Source: an uncultured Cellvibrio sp.
GTDB lineage: Bacteria > Pseudomonadota > Gammaproteobacteria > Pseudomonadales > Cellvibrionaceae
Assembly: GCA_946481735.1 (NCBI GenBank)
Contig: CAMLOU010000025.1
Span: forward strand, 1 to 38,071
Length of the DNA stretch: 38,071 nt
Direction of reading: 5' to 3'
Shown here piece after piece: positions 18,623 through 27,266 of this stretch. Below the pieces are notes generated by a model, which had not been told where the DNA came from, searched no databases, and was given only the letters and a program-made list of their open reading frames with translations. The translations under genes were made by a program, and so were the position numbers. Each line of letters opens with the position of its first letter. The stretch's first letter is position 1.

Positions 18623-19171
18623 TTACTTTTTCTTTTTCGGGGCGATTACCATAGTCAACTGGCGGCCTTCCATCTTTGCCGATTGCTCTACAGTACCCAT
18701 CTCAGCCAGGTCTTGCTCGATGCGTTGCATCATCTCCATGCCAAGCTCCTGGTGAGCCAGTTCGCGGCCGCGGAACTTTAACGTTACCTTGGCCTTGTCC
18801 CCGTGTTCAAGGAAACGTATCAGGTTGCGTAGTTTGACCTGATAATCCCCTTCTTCCGTCCCTGGTCGAAATTTCATTTCTTTGATTTGCTGCTGCTTTT
18901 GCTTCTTCTTGGCAGCCGCTTTGGTTTTCTTCAATTCAAACAGATGTTTACCGTAATCCATGATCTTACAGACCACGGGGTCGCTATCAGCAACAATCTC
19001 TACCAGGTCAAGGGTGGCCGCCTGGGCTCGCGCCAGAGCGTCAGACAAGGGAACAATGCCAACCTGCTCACCACTTGCATCGATTAAGCGAACTTCTTTT
19101 GCTTCGATTTGATCGTTGATCCGCGCCTTTTTGGAATTACCTTTATTCGCGGTAGCGTTATCTCGTTTGAT
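18623..19171 (-). CDS. infC: Translation initiation factor IF-3 (AUC start)
   Basis: IF-3 keeps 30S subunits free and checks start-codon/initiator-tRNA pairing. The 182-aa protein has an N domain (about 10-80: [38 protein letters not shown]), a lysine-rich linker ([15 protein letters not shown]) and a C domain (from about 95: [42 protein letters not shown]). The N domain needs sequence upstream of the first normal start (ATG at 19048). In frame, the only start-like codon behind a Shine-Dalgarno (GGAG, 8-nt spacing) is ATC at 19169-19171; a stop lies six codons upstream of it. The resulting length matches the family. Confidence 0.95.
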   Translation of the reverse strand: MKRDNATANKGNSKKARINDQIEAKEVRLIDASGEQVGIVPLSDALARAQAATLDLVEIVADSDPVVCKIMDYGKHLFELKKTKAAAKKKQKQQQIKEMKFRPGTEEGDYQVKLRNLIRFLEHGDKAKVTLKFRGRELAHQELGMEMMQRIEQDLAEMGTVEQSAKMEGRQLTMVIAPKKKK

Positions 19172-19203
19172 AGTTTTATCTCCAGTTCATTAATAGAAAC
19201 AAG

Positions 19204-21126
19204 TCAGGAAGAAATACGTCCCCGGCGCGCTACATCAGCAGCCAGCAGGTCAATAAAGGCTTCCAGGCTCATTACACCCAAATCATTTCCGTCCCTTGTG
19301 CGAACCGCAACAGATTGATTTTCAACCTCTTTGTCGCCAATGACGAGCAGGTAGGGGACCCGCTGAATCGTGTGCTCGCGGATTTTAAAGCCGATCTTCT
19401 CGTTTCTCAAGTCCGAAATGACACGGAAGCCCTTATCACGCAAGGTTTTTTCCACTTTGCCGACATATTCCGCTTGATTGTCGGTGATATTGAGAACCAC
19501 CGCCTGCTCCGGCGCCAGCCAGGCCGGGAAAGAGCCTTCGTAATGTTCGATCAGGATACCGATGAAACGCTCAAAGGAACCAAGGATCGCCCGATGCAGC
19601 ATAACCGGCACCTGGCGCGAGCCATCTTCCGCCACATATTGCGCATCCAGACGGCCGGGCATGGAGAAATCCACCTGAATAGTACCGCACTGCCATACCC
19701 GGCCAATGCAATCTTTCAGGGAGAATTCAATCTTCGGACCGTAGAAGGCACCCTCGCCCGGTAAAAGTTCATAGGGCAATCCCTTACTCTGCAAGGCATC
19801 CATCAGGGCTTTTTCGGCCTTATCCCAGACTTCATCACTACCGACACGCTGCTCGGGGCGAGTAGAGATGCGGATAATGACATCACTGAAACCAAAGTCC
19901 GCATAAACCTGATAAAGCAAATCAGTAAAGGTTGAAACCTCGTCCTGGATCTGCGCTTCGGTACAAAAGATGTGCGCATCATCCTGCACGAAGGCGCGCA
20001 CACGCATCAAACCCTGCAAGGTTCCTGACGCTTCATTGCGGTGACAGGAGCCAAACTCGGCCAGGCGCAAAGGCAGCTCGCGGTAGCTCTTCAACCCTTG
20101 GTTGAATACCTGGATATGACACGGGCAATTCATCGGCTTCACGGCAAAATCCCGATCTTCCGATGCGACCGTGAACATATTCGCCCGGAATTTATCCCAG
20201 TGACCTGAACGCTCCCACAATGTGCGGTCCACCACTTGCGGAGTCTTGATCTCGCTATAACCATTGTTGCGTTGCACATCGCGCATATAGGATTCGAGCG
20301 TGGAATAGATGGTCCAGCCGCGCGGGTGCCAGAACACCATGCCCGGCGCTTCTTCCTGTAAATGGAAGAAATTGAATTTCTTGCCGAGCTTGCGGTGGTC
20401 GCGCTTGACCGCCTCTTCCAGCATTTGCAGATGCGCCGCTAATTGCTTTTTATCCGCAAAGGCCGTGCCGTAGATACGTTGCAACATCTTGTTGTTGGAA
20501 TCGCCGCGCCAATAGGCACCGGACACGCGCATTAATTTAAAGTGCGCACAAAAACGCATATTCGGCACATGCGGACCACGACACATGTCGATGTATTCTT
20601 CGTGGTGATACAAACCCGGTGTGGCATCACGGGGAATATCGCGTTCGAGGATTTCAAGTTTGTAGGGTTCGCCGCGCGCAGCAAACGTATCGTGTGCCTC
20701 TTGCCAGGACACTTTCTTTTTCACGACATCGTATTCTGTTTTCGCCAGCTCCAGCATCCGCTGTTCAAGGGCTGCGATGTCCTCATCCGTCAACATATGG
20801 TCGAGGTCGACATCGTAATAAAAGCCATTTTCGATGGTCGGGCCGATAGCCATCTTCACATCGGGCCACATCTGTTTGATGGCATGGCCGAGCAAGTGAG
20901 CGCAGGAGTGACGAATAATCTCCAGACCATCTTCGTCTTTCGCCGTAAAGATCACCAATTCAGCGTCGTCAGTGATCAGGTCGTGCGCATCGACACGCTC
21001 GCCATTCACGCGGCCTGCAATGGTGGCCTTGGCCAAACCGGGACCAATATCAGCAGCAACATCATAGACAGAGACGGGTTTATCAAACTGGCGCTTGGAG
21101 CCATCGGGAAGTGTAATAACAGGCAT
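19204..21126 (-). CDS. thrS: Threonyl-tRNA synthetase
   Basis: Charges tRNA-Thr and removes mischarged serine. The 640-aa protein has a TGS domain (1-61), an editing domain with HSCAH (H73, H77) and C181/H185 in DMCRGPHVP, a class II core with the zinc ligands C333 (PMNCPCH), H384 and H510, motif 2 near [22 protein letters not shown], and a C-terminal anticodon-binding domain (about 535-640). The editing and zinc residues are complete. AAGGA lies about 7 nt before the ATG. infC follows after 32 nt, giving the thrS-infC-rpmI-rplT order. A tRNA-like hairpin upstream of the ribosome binding site suggests translational autoregulation (separate entry). Confidence 0.98.
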   Translation of the reverse strand: MPVITLPDGSKRQFDKPVSVYDVAADIGPGLAKATIAGRVNGERVDAHDLITDDAELVIFTAKDEDGLEIIRHSCAHLLGHAIKQMWPDVKMAIGPTIENGFYYDVDLDHMLTDEDIAALEQRMLELAKTEYDVVKKKVSWQEAHDTFAARGEPYKLEILERDIPRDATPGLYHHEEYIDMCRGPHVPNMRFCAHFKLMRVSGAYWRGDSNNKMLQRIYGTAFADKKQLAAHLQMLEEAVKRDHRKLGKKFNFFHLQEEAPGMVFWHPRGWTIYSTLESYMRDVQRNNGYSEIKTPQVVDRTLWERSGHWDKFRANMFTVASEDRDFAVKPMNCPCHIQVFNQGLKSYRELPLRLAEFGSCHRNEASGTLQGLMRVRAFVQDDAHIFCTEAQIQDEVSTFTDLLYQVYADFGFSDVIIRISTRPEQRVGSDEVWDKAEKALMDALQSKGLPYELLPGEGAFYGPKIEFSLKDCIGRVWQCGTIQVDFSMPGRLDAQYVAEDGSRQVPVMLHRAILGSFERFIGILIEHYEGSFPAWLAPEQAVVLNITDNQAEYVGKVEKTLRDKGFRVISDLRNEKIGFKIREHTIQRVPYLLVIGDKEVENQSVAVRTRDGNDLGVMSLEAFIDLLAADVARRGRISS

Positions 21127-21140
21127 GATCGATCCTTTTC

Positions 21141-21168
21141 AGTGGTGACCCCTACCAAAGGCCACTTG
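21141..21168 (-). promoter_or_regulatory. Candidate ThrRS operator mimicking the tRNA-Thr anticodon arm
   Basis: On the minus strand GTGGCCT (21165-21159) and GGGTCAC (21151-21145) form a continuous 7-bp stem with two G-U wobbles around a 7-nt loop, TTGGTAG (21158-21152). Numbered as an anticodon loop this gives U33, anticodon G34-G35-U36 (threonine) and A37. It ends 18 nt before the thrS start and just ahead of its Shine-Dalgarno sequence. In E. coli, ThrRS binds a similar anticodon-arm mimic in its mRNA leader and blocks translation. A second hairpin (CTTCCT/AGGAAG, 21192-21208) lies upstream. Confidence 0.65.
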
Positions 21169-21252
21169 AGTTAATTAATGCAGGGAAATGCCTTCCTATC
21201 GAAGGAAGCTGAAATATAAGAGGCGGGAGTATATAAAAGCGGGCGCCCCCAT

Positions 21253-21282
21253 ACCAGACTTTTTTGGACCAGGCTTTTTTGG
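21253..21282. repeat. Tandem 15-bp repeat upstream of doxX/thrS
   Basis: ACCAGACTTTTTTGG (21253-21267) is followed directly by ACCAGGCTTTTTTGG (21268-21282), differing at one base. It lies between the divergent thrS and DoxX genes. The role is unknown; it may be a local duplication. Confidence 0.7.
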
Positions 21283-21377
21283 GATATGCGAAAGCAATAA
21301 CGTGAAATGGACTGCGCCTGTAACAAAAGCGGCGACTGCGCATCTGTATCGCAACACCACACCAAGGATAAATTGCC

Positions 21378-22019
21378 ATGCCCCAGACCCGCTTGCTGCA
21401 AACACAACACCTGTTTGAGCAATACCTGCAAAAACTGCGACATATCGATGGCCTGGCCACCTTGGCATTGCGCTTTATCCTGGTACCGGTTTTCTGGATG
21501 GCGGGTATGCAGAAGCTCCTTCATTTCAACAGTACCGTTGAGTGGTTTGGCAATCCAGACTGGGGATTGGGATTACCGCTGCCGTGGCTGCTGGCGTTAC
21601 TGGCCACCGCCACCGAGCTGATCGGTGCAGCACTGTTAACCTTGGGCCTCTTTACCCGACTGATCACACTGCCACTGATTATTACCATGTTGGTCGCCAT
21701 CGCCAGTGTGCATTGGGAGCAGGGATGGCAAGCTATTGCAGATCCACAAGCACCTTTCGCTACAGAATCTGTTATCGCCTCCAGCGAAAAATTGGAGCGC
21801 GCCCGCGACATCCTGCGCGAACACGGTAATTACACCTGGCTAACATCCAGCGGCAAGTTCGTCATTCTCAATAACGGTATCGAATTTGCGGCCATCTACC
21901 TGAGTATGTTGCTGGCCCTGCTGTTTTTGGGTGGCGGGCGCTATGTCAGTCTGGATTATTGGTTGATGTATTGGTTGCGTCGCAAGAACGCAAGACACAC
22001 TGCAAATACGGCTGATTAA
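21378..22019 (+). CDS. DoxX family membrane protein
   Basis: Predicted inner-membrane protein of 213 aa with about four hydrophobic segments (near 27-44, 67-88, 90-108 and 168-185). The first carries the DoxX pattern LALRFILVPVFWMAGMQKLLHF. About 60 residues between the last two membrane segments (HWEQGWQAIADPQAP to LTSSGKFVILNNGIE) probably form a periplasmic loop or amphipathic part. The C-terminus RYVSLDYWLMYWLRRKN recalls DoxX proteins of copper-RiPP (bufferin/HvfX) operons, but this is from memory. AAGGA lies 9 nt before the ATG. It lies 45 bp upstream of an ECF sigma/anti-sigma pair in the same direction, so it is probably co-transcribed with them. Substrate unknown. Confidence 0.82.
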   Translation: MPQTRLLQTQHLFEQYLQKLRHIDGLATLALRFILVPVFWMAGMQKLLHFNSTVEWFGNPDWGLGLPLPWLLALLATATELIGAALLTLGLFTRLITLPLIITMLVAIASVHWEQGWQAIADPQAPFATESVIASSEKLERARDILREHGNYTWLTSSGKFVILNNGIEFAAIYLSMLLALLFLGGGRYVSLDYWLMYWLRRKNARHTANTAD

Positions 22020-22064
22020 CGGTGATTGATTACCCCATAAGACGAACGCGGAACCAGAGAATTG

Positions 22065-22769
22065 ATGCTAACCTTGGAGCACGATGATCAGCAGTGTGCA
22101 GCCCTTTCAATGCATCTTTCGATAACTGACAACGTCTCACCCAAGGTGCCGGATGATATCCCGTTGATTGAGCGCCTGCTCCGGCGCGATGAGCAGGCGT
22201 TCCGTGAACTAATCAGCAGCTATCAGCGTTTGATGCTGACGATTGCCCGTGCCATTGTCGGTGATGTCTTTGCCGAGGATGTAGTGCAGGACGCCTGGGC
22301 TTCGATATATACCGCCCTGCCCCGCTTTGAACGTCGATCATCCTTGAAGACCTGGATACTCACTATCGTCAGCAACGAAGCCAAAGCACGATTGCGACGG
22401 GAATCACGCATGGTGTCGCTGGAGATGTTGGATGGCGATACGCCAGGGAGTTATCTGGACAGTTATCTGGATGCAGCCAATTTCAGACCTGACGGTCATT
22501 GGCGTCACGCACCGGCGCACTGGAGCCAGGAATCACCGGAAGCATTGATGGAAGAGCAACAATTGCAAATCTGTATTACCAACGCACTTGATCTTTTGCC
22601 GCCCATGCAGAAAGCAGCCTTTATCTTACGCGATATAGAGCAACAAACGTTTGATGATATGTGTCATATTCTACAAGTGAGCAGCGCGAATATTCGGGTA
22701 TTGATACACCGTGCACGCCTGAGCCTGATGCAGGCGATTGATCGTTACCAGGAGACGGGCCAATGCTAA
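22065..22769 (+). CDS. ECF-type RNA polymerase sigma factor
   Basis: The 234-aa extracytoplasmic-function sigma factor has region 2 (about 35-110: IERLLRRDEQAFRELISSYQRLML, then DVVQDAWASIYTALPRFERRSSLKTWILTIVSNEAKARLRRE) and region 4 (about 172-225: LPPMQKAAFILRDIEQQTFDDMCHILQVSSANIRVLIHRARLSLMQ). A linker of about 60 residues between the regions is longer than usual. The ATG at 22065 is used; the preceding TTG is possible and the ribosome binding site is weak. Its stop overlaps the start of the zinc-finger anti-sigma gene by 7 nt, a typical sigma/anti-sigma arrangement. Target promoters are unknown. Confidence 0.9.
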   Translation: MLTLEHDDQQCAALSMHLSITDNVSPKVPDDIPLIERLLRRDEQAFRELISSYQRLMLTIARAIVGDVFAEDVVQDAWASIYTALPRFERRSSLKTWILTIVSNEAKARLRRESRMVSLEMLDGDTPGSYLDSYLDAANFRPDGHWRHAPAHWSQESPEALMEEQQLQICITNALDLLPPMQKAAFILRDIEQQTFDDMCHILQVSSANIRVLIHRARLSLMQAIDRYQETGQC

Positions 22770-23008
22770 GTTGTAAAGACGTAGCCAACCGTGCCAGTGA
22801 TTATCTGGATAACCAAACCAATACCAATCTGCGTTGGCAAATGCGTTTGCACCTGATGATGTGCAGCCATTGCCGCCGTTTTATGCGGCACCTGCGTCTG
22901 ACCCGCCACCTGGTAAAAACCACCGTTCAGCAAGAAAAAAATGATGTGGACACCGAAGCGATTTACCGGCGGGTTTTGCAAAAAATTGAAGCCGGGAAAA
23001 AAACCTGA
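22763..23008 (+). CDS. Zinc-finger (zf-HC2) anti-sigma factor, soluble
   Basis: Small protein of 81 aa with the anti-sigma zinc motif H-x3-C-x2-C (HLMMCSHC, about residues 30-37) and a further cysteine at position 4 (MLSCKDV), as in zf-HC2 domains. No transmembrane segment or periplasmic domain follows, so it would act in the cytosol, perhaps as a redox or metal sensor. It starts inside the sigma gene (ATGCTAA overlap) with AGGAG 8 nt upstream, which implies coupled translation and a direct partnership. Confidence 0.88.
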   Translation: MLSCKDVANRASDYLDNQTNTNLRWQMRLHLMMCSHCRRFMRHLRLTRHLVKTTVQQEKNDVDTEAIYRRVLQKIEAGKKT

Positions 23009-23029
23009 TGGCACCGGCATGGCCGGTGC
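22994..23029. terminator. Stem-loop between anti-sigma and RND genes
   Basis: GCACCGGC (23011-23018) and GCCGGTGC (23022-23029) form a perfect 8-bp stem with a 3-nt loop between convergent genes. On the minus strand a T7 run follows after a short gap (plus 22997-23003), so it best fits a terminator of the RND gene. Confidence 0.55.
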
Positions 23030-23040
23030 ACATCGTATGA

Positions 23041-26000
23041 TTAATGCGATTCGGTATGCGGCGCGTTTTCGTCAAACACTTGCAGAGGTTTGTGGCTGGA
23101 AGCCAAAAAGGTATACACCACCGGCAACACAAACAAGGTGAATAAAGTCCCTATCGACAACCCCGCCACCAATACCAGGCCAATACTGTAACGACTCATG
23201 GCACCAGCGCCGGTCGCTAACAATAAAGGAATCAGGCCGGCCACCATGGCCGCTGTGGTCATCAGAATCGGGCGCAAGCGAATCCGCGCAGCGAGACGGA
23301 TCGCCTCGAAACGATCAAGGCCATGATGCAGTTGCTGTTCTTTGGCCACTTCGCACATCAGGATGCCGTGTTTACTGATCAAACCCACCAGGGTAATCAA
23401 ACCCACTTGCGTATAAATATTCATACTCGCCAATCCGAAGCCCAGCATCAACAGGGCGCCGCACACTGCCATAGGCACCGACACCAGAATCACCAAGGGA
23501 TCGCGCAGACTTTCGAATTGCGCCGCAAGCACCAGATAAATAATCAGCAAGGCGAGCAGGAAGGTCATATACAGCGCAGAACCTTCTTCGACGTATTGGC
23601 GTGACTCGCCGAGAAAATCATAGCTGAACCCTTTGGGTAAGGATTTTTCAGCCTGCGCTTGCAAAAAGGCTACCGCCTCACCCATGCCGGTGCCGGGAAA
23701 TAGCACCGCACTCATGGTCACTGCATTCACCTGGTTGTATTGCGGCAAACTGCGCGGTTTGCCGGTGAGATCGAAATCAATCAGATTTTTTAACGGCACC
23801 GGCGTACCGGTTGCCGACATGACATGGTATTCGCCTATCGATTCCGGGGTCAGGCGGTCGATACGCTCAACCTGGGGAATCACCTCGTAGCTGCGACTTT
23901 CAATATTGATGCGATTGACATAACCATCACCCATCAACAGTGCCAGGGTTGAACCGATTTCTTCCATGGTGACGCCGTAGGCACCGGCTTTTTCGCGATT
24001 GACACTGACATTGATATTGGCCGCACTGAAATTCAGATCGAGCATACTAAAAATAAACAGGCCACTGGCTTTAGCTGCCGCCTGTACTTCCTGTGCAACC
24101 GCATACAGCGTTGGATAATCCCCGGGACTGGTGATAACAAATTGCACCGGCAATCCACTCGACGCGCCTGGCAATGGTGGCAAGGCAAAGGGCGTTGCAG
24201 AAACACCCGGCATACTTTGTATCGGTGGCGATAGACGTTTTAATAAATCCTGATCGCTCGCTTCGCGCTGACTCCAGGGCACCATGGGCGCAATGGCCAA
24301 CCCCTGGTTAGAGGCTGGCACGCCGGAAATGGTCAACGCGGTGACCACTTCCGGTTCTTTGGTCGCCATGGCACTGGCTTTGGCCATGTGCGTTTCGATG
24401 TAGTCCAGGTTGGCATTATCCGGTGCTGTAGCCATCACGAACACAACACCATTATCTTCCGCCGGCGCCAATTCATTGGTGATGATGTTGAATAAAAACG
24501 GCAAGCTACCCAGCACAATCAAGGCAAATACGACGAACACCGGGCGCTTGGCCAACACGGCGTCCAACATGCCTGAATATTTTTGATCGAGTTTATCCAG
24601 AACCCGGTGCACCTTCGCTTCAAAATTATTGTCCTGGTTAGTGTGCCGCAATAACTTTGAGCTCATCATCGGCGATAAGGTGAGCGCCACAATACCGGAG
24701 ATAAAAACCGCTCCAGCCAGGGTTAACGCAAATTCCCGTAACAGGGCGCCGGTTAAACCGTCAAGCAACGCGATAGGTGCATATACCGCCGCGAGCGTGA
24801 TTGTCATAGTGATAACCGGCACCGCAATTTCGCGCGTGCCGATGATCGCTGCGCGAAACGGTGTTTCTCCCATCTTTAGATAGCGGTCAACATTTTCCAC
24901 CACCACAATCGCATCATCGACCACCAGGCCAATAGCCAGGACCATCGCCAACAAGGTAAGCAGGTTGATCGAAAAACCCATGAGTTGCATCAACATCGCA
25001 ACGCCAACCAGTGACAAGGGAATGGTAACCACCGGAATCAGTACTGCACGCAATGAACCCATAAACAGGAAGATCACCACCACCACGATGATGACGGCTT
25101 CTGCGATTGTCTTTACCACTTCATAGATAGATTCTTCGATCACGAGTGTTGCGTCATAGAGCAACTTCATTTCAATGGTATCGGGCATATTGCGTTGTAA
25201 TTCCGGCAGCTTTTCGCGGACCGCGTGAGCAATATCGAGCGGATTGCCTTTGGGAGTGGGATCGATGCCGATGAGCACCGCTTCTTTTCCATCCGCCGTC
25301 GCACTTAATGACACTCGTCCTGCGGCCATTTCTACGGTAGCGATATCACGCAAGCGCACCACGCCATTGTCCCGGGTGGCTACTATCAAACTGGAAAATT
25401 CTTCCACACTGGTGAGGCTGGTCTGCACATCAACGCTATATAAAAACCAGTCGCTTTTTATTTCACCCGGTGCCGCCTGGTAATTATTGGCGCGCAGCGC
25501 GCCCAGCACTTCCCGCGCACTGAGGTTCAGCGCTGACATGCGTTGCGGGTCGAGCCAGATGCGCATCGCAAAGGCACTGCCACCCATTAAATTGGCTTTG
25601 GCCACACCGGGAATGGTGACCAGCTGTGGTTGGACCACACGATTGAGGTAATCGGTAATTTGACTGGCGTTGAGTTTGTCACTGGAAAACGACAGGTAAA
25701 CAATAGAGGTGGTTGATCCGGTGCTGCGGGTAATCACCGGATCTTGCACATCGGCCGGCAAGGTAGCGCGCACACTGTTTACTTTAGCGAGTGTGGCGGC
25801 GAGCGCGGCGTCCGGGTCTGAATCCAGCTGCATATGCACGGTGACGGTACTGACGCCCTGCATACTTTGCGATTGCACAAAGTTGATATTTTCCACTTCC
25901 GCCACCGCTTGTTGCAGCGGTTGCGTCACAAAGCCCTGGATCAGATCGGCGCTCGCGCCATAGTATGCCGTGGTCACGGTAATGACCGTGTTGGTCAGCT

Positions 26001-26115
26001 CCGGGTATTGCCGCACCTGCATCTTGAACAACGCCTGGGTACCCAGCAACAGGATCAACAAACTCACCGTCACCGCCAGCACCGGGCGGCGAATAAATAT
26101 ATCCGTAAAACGCAT
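23041..26115 (-). CDS. RND multidrug efflux permease (HAE1 family)
   Basis: Inner-membrane proton/drug antiporter of 1024 aa, the usual HAE1 length. It has an N-terminal membrane helix (about 9-28), a large periplasmic porter domain, six helices from about 335, a second periplasmic domain and a final helix bundle. Proton-relay residues D400/D401 ([13 protein letters not shown], helix 4) and the helix 10 lysine (GLISKHGILM) are present. AGGAGG lies 5 nt before the ATG. It follows its membrane fusion protein by 15 nt in a tetR-MFP-RND operon without an outer-membrane gene, so it probably borrows the nearby OprM-like channel. The substrate cannot be told from sequence. Confidence 0.95.
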   Translation of the reverse strand: MRFTDIFIRRPVLAVTVSLLILLLGTQALFKMQVRQYPELTNTVITVTTAYYGASADLIQGFVTQPLQQAVAEVENINFVQSQSMQGVSTVTVHMQLDSDPDAALAATLAKVNSVRATLPADVQDPVITRSTGSTTSIVYLSFSSDKLNASQITDYLNRVVQPQLVTIPGVAKANLMGGSAFAMRIWLDPQRMSALNLSAREVLGALRANNYQAAPGEIKSDWFLYSVDVQTSLTSVEEFSSLIVATRDNGVVRLRDIATVEMAAGRVSLSATADGKEAVLIGIDPTPKGNPLDIAHAVREKLPELQRNMPDTIEMKLLYDATLVIEESIYEVVKTIAEAVIIVVVVIFLFMGSLRAVLIPVVTIPLSLVGVAMLMQLMGFSINLLTLLAMVLAIGLVVDDAIVVVENVDRYLKMGETPFRAAIIGTREIAVPVITMTITLAAVYAPIALLDGLTGALLREFALTLAGAVFISGIVALTLSPMMSSKLLRHTNQDNNFEAKVHRVLDKLDQKYSGMLDAVLAKRPVFVVFALIVLGSLPFLFNIITNELAPAEDNGVVFVMATAPDNANLDYIETHMAKASAMATKEPEVVTALTISGVPASNQGLAIAPMVPWSQREASDQDLLKRLSPPIQSMPGVSATPFALPPLPGASSGLPVQFVITSPGDYPTLYAVAQEVQAAAKASGLFIFSMLDLNFSAANINVSVNREKAGAYGVTMEEIGSTLALLMGDGYVNRINIESRSYEVIPQVERIDRLTPESIGEYHVMSATGTPVPLKNLIDFDLTGKPRSLPQYNQVNAVTMSAVLFPGTGMGEAVAFLQAQAEKSLPKGFSYDFLGESRQYVEEGSALYMTFLLALLIIYLVLAAQFESLRDPLVILVSVPMAVCGALLMLGFGLASMNIYTQVGLITLVGLISKHGILMCEVAKEQQLHHGLDRFEAIRLAARIRLRPILMTTAAMVAGLIPLLLATGAGAMSRYSIGLVLVAGLSIGTLFTLFVLPVVYTFLASSHKPLQVFDENAPHTESH

Positions 26116-26130
26116 GTCGACCTCCTGGCC

Positions 26131-27255
26131 TTAACGCCGCGGTAATTGTTCGCGGGGTGCCAGCGTATCGTCTTGCACAATACTGACGCGCGCACCGTTG
26201 GAGAGTTTTAACTGGCCTGACGTTACAACCTGATCACCAATCGATAATCCGTCGGTAATCAACGCATCACTGCCACTGCGCTCATCGACCACGACTGTCG
26301 CCAGGCGCACTGCGTCGTATGCTTCACCGCCCTCTTCCGGCGTAACGGTTTCAATCACATACACCGTTTCGCCGTAGAGCGTGAAGGTAATGGCGCTTTG
26401 TGGGATAACGATCTGATTGCTGAGCGTCGGTTGAAAGATTTTGACTTTGGCGTACATGCCCGCGCGCAATAATTGATCGGTATTCGGAATGGTAGCCTGC
26501 ACTTGTACCACACCGGATTTGTAATCCACCGCTGGCTCAATGGCGGTGATGGTGCCTTCAAACTGTCGTCCGGGAAAGGCCGATATATCCAGACTGATGG
26601 GCATGCCCGACTGGATACGCGGATAATCCTGCTCCGCCACAATAAAACGAATGCGCATTACATCAATATTTTCCAGGCGCACCACTTCGGCACCGGGCTG
26701 GAGATACTGGCCGAGATTAACCTGGCGAATGCCGGTAATACCGCTGAACGGGGCACGGATTTCCCGCCGTGCAATGGTCGCCTTGAGACTATCAATGTCC
26801 GCCAGCAACGCATCGTAAGTAGCCTCGGCTTGGTCAGCCTGGCTGCGCGACGCCATGGATTTTTGCGCAAGCTGCACAAGGCGATCACGCTCGCTTTTTA
26901 CCGAGGCCAGGCGACTCTGGGCACTTTGTAGATCAGCGCGTTCTTTATCCGCGTCCAGTTGCACCAGCAGGTCGCCTTCGTTAACCGTCTGACCCGATTC
27001 AAATAAGACATTACTCACCAGGCCAGCAAGCGAGGCACTGAGCGTAACCCCGCGATCCGGCTCGATAAAACCTATGCCGTCAATCGTCGGCGTCCAGTCA
27101 CTCGCCCTGACTTCCACAGCCGTAACGGGCACGGTGGGAACCGGCAAGGAGGCAAAATACTTACCGATCATGACTTGTTTGAACGCGTAAAATCCGAACA
27201 CACTGCCAAAGATCACAGTGGCGCCGACCAACATCCACAACATCCATTTCTTCAT
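26131..27255 (-). CDS. RND efflux membrane fusion protein (periplasmic adaptor)
   Basis: The 374-aa adaptor links the RND pump to an outer-membrane channel. An N-terminal membrane anchor (about 5-22, WMLWMLVGATVIFGSVFGFYAF) replaces a lipobox, as there is no LxxC. Then come the lipoyl domain halves (LSASLAGLVSNVLFESGQTVNEGDLLVQLD and IRAPFSGITGIRQVNLGQYL), an alpha-hairpin (about 95-155), a beta-barrel and a membrane-proximal domain. The ATG at 27255 has AGGGG 8 nt upstream; the longer frame to 27297 overlaps tetR. It starts 11 nt after tetR and is followed by the RND gene. Confidence 0.94.
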   Translation of the reverse strand: MKKWMLWMLVGATVIFGSVFGFYAFKQVMIGKYFASLPVPTVPVTAVEVRASDWTPTIDGIGFIEPDRGVTLSASLAGLVSNVLFESGQTVNEGDLLVQLDADKERADLQSAQSRLASVKSERDRLVQLAQKSMASRSQADQAEATYDALLADIDSLKATIARREIRAPFSGITGIRQVNLGQYLQPGAEVVRLENIDVMRIRFIVAEQDYPRIQSGMPISLDISAFPGRQFEGTITAIEPAVDYKSGVVQVQATIPNTDQLLRAGMYAKVKIFQPTLSNQIVIPQSAITFTLYGETVYVIETVTPEEGGEAYDAVRLATVVVDERSGSDALITDGLSIGDQVVTSGQLKLSNGARVSIVQDDTLAPREQLPRR

Positions 27256-27266
27256 GATGGTTCCCC

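Noticed and set aside
19315..21174. Plus-strand frames of 149 and 210 codons over thrS
   Set aside because: Antisense shadows of thrS; protein sequence not family-like.
21020..21377. T-box riboswitch ahead of thrS
   Set aside because: No T-box sequence (UGGN bulge) or terminator/antiterminator pair; T-boxes are mostly Gram-positive. The anticodon-like loop fits an E. coli-type operator better.
21127..21377. Cys-rich bufferin (DUF2282) precursor before the DoxX gene
   Set aside because: No frame with a signal peptide and repeated cysteines occurs in this 250-bp region.
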